From Palsa-504 sp963789225 (GTDB taxonomy: Bacteria; Actinomycetota; Actinomycetes; Streptosporangiales; Streptosporangiaceae), in contig CAWBKD010000006.1 of NCBI GenBank assembly GCA_963789225.1, forward strand, positions 62,001 to 126,000: DNA of 64,000 bases, in the 5' to 3' direction. Both the position numbers and the translations under genes were made by a program. The notes under the pieces were generated by a model, which was not told where the DNA came from, made no database searches, and saw only the letters and a list, made by a program, of their open reading frames with translations. Positions 7,281 through 15,197 of this stretch are shown here, in pieces (positions within the stretch are counted from its first letter, which is position 1; every line of letters starts with the position of its first letter).

Positions 7281-8690
7281 TCAGGGGCCAGATAATTCGG
7301 TGCCCTCTTCGAGATCCGAGATGTCCAGCTCAGGCTGGCCATGCACGAAGGCGTCGGGATTCTCCAGATCGTCAGCGGCGGGCAGTAGGTCGGGGTGAGC
7401 CCACAGCGCATCGCGCCCGTCCACGCCGCGAGCCTCCGTCAGCCCCTGCCAGATGGTCGCCGCCTCGCGCAGCCTGCGCGGCCGCAGTTCCAGCCCGACG
7501 AGCGTGGCGAACGTGCGTTCCGCCGGGCCGCCGGTGGCCCGGCGGCGCCTGATCGCCTCGGCCAGGGCGTCGGCGTGCGTCAGGCGGTCGCGGGCGGCGG
7601 CGCTGACCACCGTCGCGACCCACCCCTCCACCAGCGCCAGCGCGGTCTCCAGCCTGACCAGCGCGGCCTTCTGCGTGGGCGTGTCCTCCGGGCGGAACAG
7701 GCCTTCGCCCGCCAGCGCCTCGCGCAGCGCCTCGGGATTGGTGAGGTCGACCTCAGGCATCGCGTCGCGCAGCCGCGTCATGTCGACCGTGATGCCGCTG
7801 GCGTACTGCTCGACCGCGCCGAGCAGGTGCCCGCGCAGCCAGGGGACATGCGCGAACAGCCGCTGGTGGGCGGCCTCCCGCAGGGCGAGGAACAGCCGCA
7901 CCTCACCGGCGTCGACGGACAGCCCCTGCCCGAACTCCGCCACGCCGGCCGGGATCAGCGCGGCCACCCCTTCCGGGCCAAGCGGCAGGCCGATGTCGGA
8001 GGAGCCGACCACCTCGCGCGCGAGTTCTCCGACCGCCGTCCCGGTCTGGCCGCCGATCATGGCCCCGCCGATCTGGCGCAGCATGGCCGCCAGCCCGGCC
8101 AGGCCGCCCATCCCTCCGGCCCCGCCGCCGAACACGCCGAGCGCCTGGCGGACCTCCTCGGGGACTTCCTCGCCGAGCTGCGACGGGTCCGTGTTGAGCA
8201 TGCCGCTCATCGCCTCGACGCCCTTGGCCGCGATGGGATCGCAGAGCTTGGCCCAGACCGGGAAGGTCGCCTCGAGCCACTCCGACCGGCTCCAGGCCTC
8301 GATCTTGCGCACGCCGGAGGGGAATGAGGTGGCCTCGTCCAGCCACAGGTCGGCGAGGCGGACGGCCTCGGTGACCTCGCGGCGCTGCGCGTCAAGGATG
8401 CTCGGGTCGCCCGCCGCTACGATCGCGTGCCTGGCCACGTTCTTGGCCAGGTCCCAGTTGACCGGCCCGCCCCGCCAGGACAGCAGGTCGGCGAACTGGC
8501 GCAGCGCGTCGGCGAACTGCTGCGGGTCGCCCATCGGCCCGAACCCGCCTAGCGGTCCGCCGGCGCCGGGATCCGAAGACCCGCCGCCCGGCCCGCCAGA
8601 GCTAGCGCCCGAGCCAGCCCCCGACGAGCCCTGGCCACCCTGATCTTCCGGCTTATCGGGCAGGCCGAAGCCGAACGGGCGGTCAGCCAT
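7281..8690 (-). CDS. DUF2342 zincin-like family protein (F420-associated)
   Basis: The 469-residue protein has a Gly/Ser/Pro-rich head (to ~residue 70) and then a conserved helical body. LALREAAHQRLFAHVPWLRG carries the degenerate HExxH-like site of the DUF2342/Zincin_2 family, and LALVEGWV supplies a downstream Glu. The family has been described as a putative hydrolase that co-occurs with coenzyme F420 biosynthesis. F420 genes do lie 6 kb away here. It is divergently transcribed from the SDR gene with only ~30 bp between starts. Proteolytic activity is not established. Confidence 0.75.
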   Translation of the reverse strand: MADRPFGFGLPDKPEDQGGQGSSGAGSGASSGGPGGGSSDPGAGGPLGGFGPMGDPQQFADALRQFADLLSWRGGPVNWDLAKNVARHAIVAAGDPSILDAQRREVTEAVRLADLWLDEATSFPSGVRKIEAWSRSEWLEATFPVWAKLCDPIAAKGVEAMSGMLNTDPSQLGEEVPEEVRQALGVFGGGAGGMGGLAGLAAMLRQIGGAMIGGQTGTAVGELAREVVGSSDIGLPLGPEGVAALIPAGVAEFGQGLSVDAGEVRLFLALREAAHQRLFAHVPWLRGHLLGAVEQYASGITVDMTRLRDAMPEVDLTNPEALREALAGEGLFRPEDTPTQKAALVRLETALALVEGWVATVVSAAARDRLTHADALAEAIRRRRATGGPAERTFATLVGLELRPRRLREAATIWQGLTEARGVDGRDALWAHPDLLPAADDLENPDAFVHGQPELDISDLEEGTELSGP

Positions 8691-8719
8691 CGCGATCTGT
8701 GAGGCAGGATGGAAGGGTC

Positions 8720-9892
8720 ATGACCGTCACGCTATCTCGGGAGAAGCACACTGTGACAAGCGCCCGGAGGCCGGTTCGCCCGAAGGGGGATAGCACAACA
8801 CGGAACCAGCCTATGCCCGTGGTGGCGGTCACCGGCGCGGCCGGCGGCATCGGGCACGCCCTGACCGCCAGGCTGGCCTCGTCGCGGCAGGTCAAGAGGG
8901 TCATCGCGATCGACGAAGAGCGCGGCGACATCGAGGGCGTGACCTGGCGAGTCGCCGACATCCGCGACCCGGCGCTGGCCGGCAAGCTGACCGGCGTCAA
9001 CGTGGTCGTGCACGCAGACCTTGACCTTTCCCCCGATACCGACAGCAGGCAGCGCCGGGCGTTCAACGTACGCGGCGCGCAGACCGTGCTCGCCGCCGCC
9101 GCGGCCGGGCGCGTCGGCCGGGTCGTGCTCGTGACCAGCTCGATGGTGTACGGGGCCCGGCCGGACAACCAGGTGCCGCTGCCAGAGGACGCCCCGCTGG
9201 CCGCGGAGGCGGACAGCAGCGTGGCGGGCGACATGCTGGAGATCGAGCAGCTGGCCCGGCGCTCGCCCCGGGCCTATCCCGGCATGGCCGTGACGGTCGT
9301 CAGGCCGGCCGCCCTGGTCGGCGAGGGCAGGTCCGCGCAGGGGGATCCCTGGTCGGTGGACACCCTGGTCACCAGGCACTTCGAGGCGCCCCGCCTGCTC
9401 ACGGTGAAGGGCTCCGCGCCCCGCTGGCAGTTCTGCCACGTCGAGGACCTCGTCTCCGCGCTCGAGTGCACGGTCGGCGACGGCCTCGAAGGGGACTTCG
9501 CGGTGGGCTGCGACGGCTGGCTCGAGCAGGACGAGGTCGAGCGGATCAGCGGGCTGAAGAGCATCGAGTTGCCCGCCCGGCTGACGTTCGGGGCCGCGCA
9601 ACGGCTGCACCGGATGGGCGTGACCCCGGCGCCCGCGATCGACCTGCGATACATGGTGTACCCATGGGTGGTGGACTGCGCCACGCTGCGCCGCGCGGGC
9701 TGGCGGCCGCGCTTCGACAACGAGGCGACCCTGCGCATCCTGCTTGACCAGCGCCACGGCAGGCACGCCGTGGCCGGCCGGCGGATCGCCCGCAAGGAGG
9801 CGACGATCACCGCCGCCGGGGCCACGGTCGCCGTGATCGGCACGGCCGCCATCGTCCGCCGGGCCCGCCGCCGCCACCGCTCCGAACCCTGA
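8720..9892 (+). CDS. NAD-dependent epimerase/dehydratase-like SDR protein
   Basis: This extended short-chain dehydrogenase has its Rossmann motif TGAAGGIG shortly after MPVVAV, then a DLD..RR segment and LVTSSMVYGARPDNQVPLPE. The Tyr of the YxxxK pair is present but no Lys follows four residues later, so catalysis is doubtful. The C-terminus ends with a hydrophobic Ala/Val segment and an Arg-rich tail (IVRRARRRHRSEP), suggesting a membrane anchor. I chose the ATG at 8720 (GGAAGGG upstream); the ATG at 8813, directly before the Rossmann fold, is an alternative. Confidence 0.75.
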   Translation: MTVTLSREKHTVTSARRPVRPKGDSTTRNQPMPVVAVTGAAGGIGHALTARLASSRQVKRVIAIDEERGDIEGVTWRVADIRDPALAGKLTGVNVVVHADLDLSPDTDSRQRRAFNVRGAQTVLAAAAAGRVGRVVLVTSSMVYGARPDNQVPLPEDAPLAAEADSSVAGDMLEIEQLARRSPRAYPGMAVTVVRPAALVGEGRSAQGDPWSVDTLVTRHFEAPRLLTVKGSAPRWQFCHVEDLVSALECTVGDGLEGDFAVGCDGWLEQDEVERISGLKSIELPARLTFGAAQRLHRMGVTPAPAIDLRYMVYPWVVDCATLRRAGWRPRFDNEATLRILLDQRHGRHAVAGRRIARKEATITAAGATVAVIGTAAIVRRARRRHRSEP

Positions 9893-9952
9893 GGCCGAAC
9901 CCGCAGGACCCGGCACCAGCCCTGAGGACGCTCGACCGGGTAACCTTAGTCA

Positions 9953-10375
9953 GTGAGCGTTGTGCGCCTGATCGCCGTGCGCGACACCGAGCTGTCCGTG
10001 GACGAGGTCCGCGCCGCGGTCGCCGACCCCGCCGCCGGCGGCATCGCGCTGTTCGCCGGCGTCGTCCGGGACACCGATCACGACCGGGATGTCGCCGCGC
10101 TGTCCTACAGCGCGCACCCGTCTGCGGAGGCCGAGCTCCTGCGCGTGGCCGAGGTCATCGCGGAGAAGTTCCCCGTGCTGGGGATCGCGGCCGTGCACCG
10201 CGTCGGTGACCTGGAGATCGGTGACCTGGCGGTCGTGGTGGCGGTGGCCTGCCCCCACCGGGCCGAGGCCTTCGACGCGTGCCGCGCGCTGATCGACTTG
10301 CTGAAGGCCTCCGTGCCGATCTGGAAGCACCAGCGGTTCGCCGACGGCGACAGCGAGTGGGTCGGCAGTGCCTGA
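9953..10375 (+). CDS. moaE: Molybdopterin synthase catalytic subunit MoaE
   Basis: The 140-residue protein has the MoaE core: GGIALFAGVVRDTDHDRDVA, YSAHPSAEAEL, then VAVACPHRAEAFDACRALID and the C-terminal SVPIWKHQRFADG, whose Lys125 corresponds to the active-site Lys. MoaE transfers sulfur from the MoaD thiocarboxylate to cyclic pyranopterin to make molybdopterin. No moaD or other Mo-cofactor gene is in the window. The GTG start lies 60 bp after the SDR stop, and the protease gene follows 30 bp later. Confidence 0.92.
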   Translation: MSVVRLIAVRDTELSVDEVRAAVADPAAGGIALFAGVVRDTDHDRDVAALSYSAHPSAEAELLRVAEVIAEKFPVLGIAAVHRVGDLEIGDLAVVVAVACPHRAEAFDACRALIDLLKASVPIWKHQRFADGDSEWVGSA

Positions 10376-10405
10376 TCCCCAGGTTCCGCGCGTAGTCTTC
10401 GCACC

Positions 10406-11428
10406 ATGTCCCGACGCTCCCTGACGCTGCTCATCGCGGCGGTCGGCACGGCCGCGGCGCTCGCGGTCTGCGTGCTCATCCCGGTGCCCTACGTCATCCT
10501 CAGCCCGGGGCCGACGCTGAACACCCTGGGTAAGGACTCCTCCGGGCAGGCGCTGATCAAGATCGCGGGACACCGTGTGTATCCGACCAGCGGGAACCTG
10601 AACATGGTGACGGTGAGCGCGCAGGGCGGCCCCGGTGACATGTTCAACATCTTCGCCGCGCTGGGCGCCTGGCTCAACCCGCAGGACGCGGTCGTGCCCG
10701 AGGACGAGCTGTACCCGGCGGGGCAGACCCAGCAGCAGACCCAGACGCAGGACACCCAGGAGATGACCGGCTCGCAGCAGACCGCGGCCGCGGCGGCGCT
10801 GGAAGAGCTGCACATCCCCTACCAGATCGTCGTGGCGCAGGCGGAGCGGGGTTACCCCGCCTATCACGTGCTCCAGGCCGGAGACATCATCACCGCCGTG
10901 GACGGGCAGCAGGTGACCGGGCAGACCAGCCTGAGCAACCTGATCAACGCGCACCCGGTGGGCACTACGCTGACCCTGAACATCCTTAGGAAGGGCAAGA
11001 CCAAGCAGATCCGGGTGGCCACCAAGGAGTCGAATGGCGATCGCGTGATCGGCGTCGTGGTCAGCTTCAAGTTCCCGTTCCCCATCACGATCAGCGTGGG
11101 TGACATCGGCGGGCCCAGCGCGGGCATGATGTTCGCCCTCGGCATCATCGACAAGCTGACCCCGCTTGACCTGACCGGCGGCAAGTTCATCGCCGGGACC
11201 GGCGAGATCACCGCCGGCGGGCAGGTCCAGCCCATTGGCGGCATCCAGCAGAAGATGGTCGGCGCGCGCGACGCGGGCGCCACGATCTTCCTGACCCCCG
11301 CGGCGAACTGCCCGGACACCAAGGGCGCGGTCCCCGCCGGGCTGCGCCTGGTCAAGGTGAGCACCCTGGCCCAGGCCGTCAGTTACCTCGAAGCCATCAA
11401 GGCCGGCCAGGCGGTTCCCTCCTGCTGA
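10406..11428 (+). CDS. Membrane-anchored PDZ/Lon-like (S16) serine protease
   Basis: The 340-residue protein has an N-terminal transmembrane helix (residues ~6-30), an extracytoplasmic region with a Gln/Thr-rich loop (~105-125), a PDZ domain (~145-210, VLQAGDIITAVDGQQVTGQT) and a Lon-type proteolytic domain. Ser238 (IGGPSAGMMFALG) and Lys283 (IGGIQQKMVGARD) form the expected Ser-Lys dyad. This matches the YlbL/Rv3194c-type family, which acts outside the membrane on unknown substrates. The start follows moaE closely. Confidence 0.9.
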   Translation: MSRRSLTLLIAAVGTAAALAVCVLIPVPYVILSPGPTLNTLGKDSSGQALIKIAGHRVYPTSGNLNMVTVSAQGGPGDMFNIFAALGAWLNPQDAVVPEDELYPAGQTQQQTQTQDTQEMTGSQQTAAAAALEELHIPYQIVVAQAERGYPAYHVLQAGDIITAVDGQQVTGQTSLSNLINAHPVGTTLTLNILRKGKTKQIRVATKESNGDRVIGVVVSFKFPFPITISVGDIGGPSAGMMFALGIIDKLTPLDLTGGKFIAGTGEITAGGQVQPIGGIQQKMVGARDAGATIFLTPAANCPDTKGAVPAGLRLVKVSTLAQAVSYLEAIKAGQAVPSC

Positions 11429-11627
11429 CGGGGCGCGGCCTCGTGCTCGTCCGTGCTCGACGCGCGATGGGTCCGAAGGCTGAGGTGAGGGGGTAAGTGC
11501 TCGTTGCTGATTTGGCGCTGGCGTAGGCTTCCATGATGACGGGACATCCACGAAGGCAGGCGGGAGCCGTGCGGTTGGGGCGCGGTCTGCGCTGCCCGGG
11601 TGACCCAGGAAGGGAGCAAGTGCGGTC

Positions 11628-12779
11628 GTGGCACCTCGCGTACTGCTTGATGCGACTGACGTGCCAGCCGACCGGGGTGCGCTCGGCCGGTACGTCGACG
11701 GGCTCATCGGCGCTCTCGACGCCGCGGGCGCGGACCTCGCCATCGTCTGCCAGCGCGCCGATGAGGAACGTTACGGGCGGCTTGCGCCGAGCGCGCGCGT
11801 CGTTACCGGCCCGACGGCACTCTCGCACCGCTCCGCGCGCCTGGCCTGGGAGCAGAGCGGGCTGCCCGTCGTGGCGCAGCAGGTGAACGCCGACGTGATC
11901 CACGTGCCCTTCTACTCGATGCCGCTGCGTCCGGGCCGGCCGACCGTGGTCACGGTGCACGACGTCACCTTCTTCACCGAGCCGGATCTGTACAGCCCGG
12001 TCAGCTCCATGTTCTTCAAGTCGGCGATCCGGACGGCCGCGCGCCGCGCGGCCCGGATCATCGTGCCCTCCAAGGCGACCCGCGATGAGCTGGAGCGGGT
12101 GTTGTCCGCCGATCCGACCAAGATCGACGTCGCCTACCACGGCGTGGATCACCGCCTGTTCCACCGCCCGGAGTCGCGCCAGGTCTCCCAGGTCTCTGAC
12201 CGGCTGGGCCTGCACGGCAAGCCCTACGTAGCCTTCCTCGGCATGCTCGAGCCGCGCAAGAACGTAGCTGCGCTGATCAGAGGCTGGGCGGCCGCCGTGG
12301 CCGACCTCGACAACGCGCCGGCGCTCGTCCTGGGCGGCGGCGGCGGCTGGAGCGAGGAAGTGGACACCGCCGTATCGACGGTGCCGCCGCACCTGCGCCT
12401 GATCCGCCCCGGTTACCTGCGCTTCTCCGACCTGCCCGGCTTCTTCGGCGGGGCGCTCGTGGTCGCCTTCCCGAGCCGGGGCGAGGGGTTCGGGCTGCCG
12501 GTGCTTGAGGCCATGGCGTGCGGTGCCCCCGTGCTGACCACCCACTGCACCTCGCTGCCGGAGGTGGGCGGCGAGGCCGTGGCCTACACCGAGCCCGACG
12601 CGGACAGCATCCGCGACGCGCTGCGCGCGCTGCTCGATGACCAGGGACGGCGGCAGGCGCTGGGCGAGGCCGGGTACGCCAGGTCGCAGGAGTTCTCCTG
12701 GGAGGCGTCCGCGGAGGCGCACCTGGCGTGCTACCGACGGGCGGCCGAAGCGCCCAGCGCGGATGCCAGCGCCGTGTAA
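11628..12779 (+). CDS. GT4-family (GT-B) glycosyltransferase
   Basis: The 383-residue protein opens VAPRVLLDATDVPADRGALG, has the central KPYVAFLGMLEPRKNVAALI strand-turn of GT4 enzymes and the C-terminal FPSRGEGFGLPVLEAMACGA with the EX7E motif that binds the nucleotide sugar. It is followed at 11 bp by a GDP-mannose-pyrophosphorylase-like gene, so mannosyl or rhamnosyl transfer into the cell envelope is likely (inference). The GTG start is preceded by AGGAAGGGAG. The 200 bp before it show no gene. Confidence 0.88.
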   Translation: MAPRVLLDATDVPADRGALGRYVDGLIGALDAAGADLAIVCQRADEERYGRLAPSARVVTGPTALSHRSARLAWEQSGLPVVAQQVNADVIHVPFYSMPLRPGRPTVVTVHDVTFFTEPDLYSPVSSMFFKSAIRTAARRAARIIVPSKATRDELERVLSADPTKIDVAYHGVDHRLFHRPESRQVSQVSDRLGLHGKPYVAFLGMLEPRKNVAALIRGWAAAVADLDNAPALVLGGGGGWSEEVDTAVSTVPPHLRLIRPGYLRFSDLPGFFGGALVVAFPSRGEGFGLPVLEAMACGAPVLTTHCTSLPEVGGEAVAYTEPDADSIRDALRALLDDQGRRQALGEAGYARSQEFSWEASAEAHLACYRRAAEAPSADASAV

Positions 12780-12790
12780 CCTCTCTTCTC

Positions 12791-13879
12791 ATGCCGCGCG
12801 AACCGCTTGAGGCCATCCTGCTTGTCGGAGGCCAGGGCACCCGGCTTCGGCCGCTGACCCTGTCCGCGCCCAAGCCCCTGCTCCCCACGGCGGGCGTGCC
12901 GTTCCTGGCGCACATGCTGGCCCGGGCGGCGGACAGCGGTGTCACCCACGTCGTGCTGGCGACCTGCTACAAGGCCGACATGTTCACCTCCTGCTTCGGT
13001 GACGGCTCGGCGTTCGGGCTGTCCCTGGACTACGTGCAGGAGGAAGTCCCCCTCGACACCGCCGGCGGGATCCGCAACGCCGCGGCCTCGCTGCGCGGCA
13101 GCGGCGCCTCGGACCCGGTCGTGGTGTTCAACTCCGACGTCTTGTCCGGGCACGACCTCAGGGCCCAGCTCGACCTGCACTCCAAGGCCGACGCCGCGGT
13201 GACGCTGCACCTGGTCGAGGTGGCCGACCCGTCCCGCTTCGGCTGCGTGCCGACCAGCGAGACCGGTCGCGTGACCGGGTTCCTCGAGAAGACGCCGAAC
13301 CCCGTGACCAACCGGATCAACGCCGGCTGCTACGTGTTCCGGCGTGACGTGATCGCCCAGATCCCCGCGGGACGCCGGGTTTCGGTCGAGCGGGAGACGT
13401 TCCCCGGGCTGATCGAGGCGGGCGAGCTGGTCATGGGCTACCACGAGTCCGCGTACTGGCTAGACGTCGGGACCCCGGAGACGTTCGTTCGGGGATCATG
13501 TGATCTGGTCCTTGGGCTCCTGCCGGCCCCGGCCCGCCCCGGACCGGCGGGGCCCCGCCTGATCCTGGCGGGCGGGTCGGTGGCGCAGGACGCTTCGGTG
13601 GCCGGCGGGACTGTCGTGGGGGAGGGAGCCTCGGTCGCCCCGGGGGCCGACGTGTTCGGCAGCGTGCTGTTCGACGCGGCGAGCGTGGGCGAGGGCGCCG
13701 TGGTGCGGGAATCGATCGTTGGCCGCGGCGCCGTCGTGGCCCCCGGCGCCGTGCTCGACGGCGCGGTGGTTGGCGACGGCGCGTTCATCGGATCAGGCAA
13801 CGAGCTGGCCCGGGGCATCCGGATCTGGCCCGGCGTCCGGCTCGAGCCGACCTCGATCCGCTTCTCCTCGGACCTGTGA
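12791..13879 (+). CDS. Mannose-1-phosphate guanylyltransferase-like nucleotidyltransferase
   Basis: The 362-residue protein has the nucleotidyltransferase signature ILLVGGQGTRLRPLTLSAPK near its start, VVVFNSDVLSG (metal-binding Asp) and a sugar-phosphate region (TNRINAGCYVFRRDVI). The last ~100 residues are a left-handed beta-helix with repeated VAPGA/VVGEGA hexapeptides. Position beside a GT4 matches the actinobacterial gene (Rv3264c in M. tuberculosis) that makes GDP-mannose. I cannot exclude a dNDP-glucose/rhamnose specificity. The ATG at 12791 is preferred because homologs start with MPREP-like sequence. Confidence 0.85.
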   Translation: MPREPLEAILLVGGQGTRLRPLTLSAPKPLLPTAGVPFLAHMLARAADSGVTHVVLATCYKADMFTSCFGDGSAFGLSLDYVQEEVPLDTAGGIRNAAASLRGSGASDPVVVFNSDVLSGHDLRAQLDLHSKADAAVTLHLVEVADPSRFGCVPTSETGRVTGFLEKTPNPVTNRINAGCYVFRRDVIAQIPAGRRVSVERETFPGLIEAGELVMGYHESAYWLDVGTPETFVRGSCDLVLGLLPAPARPGPAGPRLILAGGSVAQDASVAGGTVVGEGASVAPGADVFGSVLFDAASVGEGAVVRESIVGRGAVVAPGAVLDGAVVGDGAFIGSGNELARGIRIWPGVRLEPTSIRFSSDL

Positions 13880-14913
13880 CGCCTGGCCGGCAGGCGGCCC
13901 TGATGCCAGCTGCGACGGTCCCGGTGACCGAGAACGCGACGCCGGACCCGGGGGCCAGCCGCGAGTGGCTGGCGCCCTTCGAGGTCGACATCCGCTTCAC
14001 GCTGGGCGTGCACCGCCGCGGCCCCGGTGATCCCGCGTACCGCGTGGACGCCGCAGGCGCGATCTGGCGCACGATGCTGACCCCGGACGGCCCCGGCACG
14101 CTCCGCGTCACGTCCCGCCGTCCGGCCGCCCCGCCCACGGACGGCTCAGGCACGGACGCCCCGCCCACGGACGGCCCGGGCACGCGGGTAACCGGGCAGG
14201 CCTGGGGGCCGGGCGCGGCCTGGTTGCTGGACCGCCTCCCGGCCCAGCTCGGCGCCCACGATGACCCGTCGGGTTTCACGCCCAGGCACCAGGTCATCGC
14301 CGACCTGGCCCTCCGGTACCCCGGCCTGCGGATCGGCCGGACCTGGCGGGTCTTCGAGGCGCTCGTCCCCGCGGTGCTCGAGCAGAAAGTGGTCGGCCGC
14401 GAGGCGCACCGCGCCTGGCGGATCCTGCTGCGGAAGTTCGGCGAGCCCGCGCCCGGACCCGCCCCGGCCGGGATGCACGTGGTCCCGCCCCCGCAGGTGT
14501 GGGCGCGCATCCCGTCATGGGACTGGCACCGCGCAGGCGTCGAGGGCGTACGGGCCCGGACGATCATCAACGCCGCCGCCGTGGCCGGCCGGCTTGAGGA
14601 GGTCCTCGACCTGGACCCGGCCGAGGCCGACGCCCGCCTACGGTCCCTCCCCGGCATCGGCGTCTGGACCTCCGCCGAGATCAGGCAGCGCGCCGCCGGC
14701 GACCCGGACGCCGTCTCGGTCGGCGACTACCACCTGCCCCGGGCCGTCGGCTGGACGCTGGCCAGGCGGATCACCGACGACGCCGAGATGCTGGAACTCC
14801 TCGCCCCCTACGCCGGTCACCGCTACCGGGTGACCAGGCTCATCGAGCTAGGCGGCAGCGAGCCCCCCCGCCGCGGCCCCCACCTCCCCGTCCGCGATTA
14901 CCGCGCCTTCTAG
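13876..14913 (+). CDS. AlkA-like DNA-3-methyladenine glycosylase (HhH-GPD)
   Basis: The 345-residue protein has an N-terminal AlkA_N-like region (APFEVDIRFTLGVHRRGPGD) interrupted by a Pro/Thr/Gly-rich insert, then helices around VFEALVPAVLEQKVVGREAH. The helix-hairpin-helix is LRSLPGIGVWTSAEIRQRA, followed by DAVSVGDYHLPRAVGWTL, whose Asp before Tyr-His is the expected catalytic residue. It should excise alkylated purines. The GTG start overlaps the upstream stop (GTGA), so it is coupled to the nucleotidyltransferase gene. Confidence 0.88.
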   Translation: MTPGRQAALMPAATVPVTENATPDPGASREWLAPFEVDIRFTLGVHRRGPGDPAYRVDAAGAIWRTMLTPDGPGTLRVTSRRPAAPPTDGSGTDAPPTDGPGTRVTGQAWGPGAAWLLDRLPAQLGAHDDPSGFTPRHQVIADLALRYPGLRIGRTWRVFEALVPAVLEQKVVGREAHRAWRILLRKFGEPAPGPAPAGMHVVPPPQVWARIPSWDWHRAGVEGVRARTIINAAAVAGRLEEVLDLDPAEADARLRSLPGIGVWTSAEIRQRAAGDPDAVSVGDYHLPRAVGWTLARRITDDAEMLELLAPYAGHRYRVTRLIELGGSEPPRRGPHLPVRDYRAF

Positions 14914-14977
14914 GCCTCCCGTGCCCGGCCTGCGTACCGTCGGCAAAGCGGCCCGTCCTTCCTACGCTAAAAGATCA

Positions 14978-15051
14978 TGGAAGATCCGGGTTCAGTGGAA
15001 ATTTAGGGGGATCATAGCCCCCCGGATCTTCCACCAAGCCCGGATCTTCCA
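14978..15051. repeat. Inverted plus direct repeat upstream of fbiC
   Basis: TGGAAGATCCGGG (14978-14990) is followed by its exact reverse complement twice, CCCGGATCTTCCA at 15021-15033 and 15039-15051, 18 bp apart. A small GGGGG/CCCCC hairpin lies between (15006-15022). The region is AT-richer than its surroundings and lies in the 284-bp gap between the AlkA-like gene and fbiC, so it may be a regulator-binding array or an alternative-hairpin leader for fbiC, or a terminator for the upstream gene. Confidence 0.6.
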
Positions 15052-15197
15052 CCCAAATCTCGGCCTCCTGAGCAGGGCAGACAGCTTCGGTGTGAATGGT
15101 GTCAGCGAGATCCGTGAGGTTCCCCGGATGTGCCGGCGAGCAAGCCGGGATCCGCGCCGCCGGGAAGATCGTGGCTCCAGGGAAGGTTTGGTGCAGC

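Noticed and set aside
11580..11630. SRP-RNA-like GACCCAGGAAGGGAGCAAG
   Set aside because: Resembles the GGAAGG loop region, but the flanking conserved bases of the SRP loop and a long pairing stem are missing; it is probably only the ribosome site of the GT4 gene.
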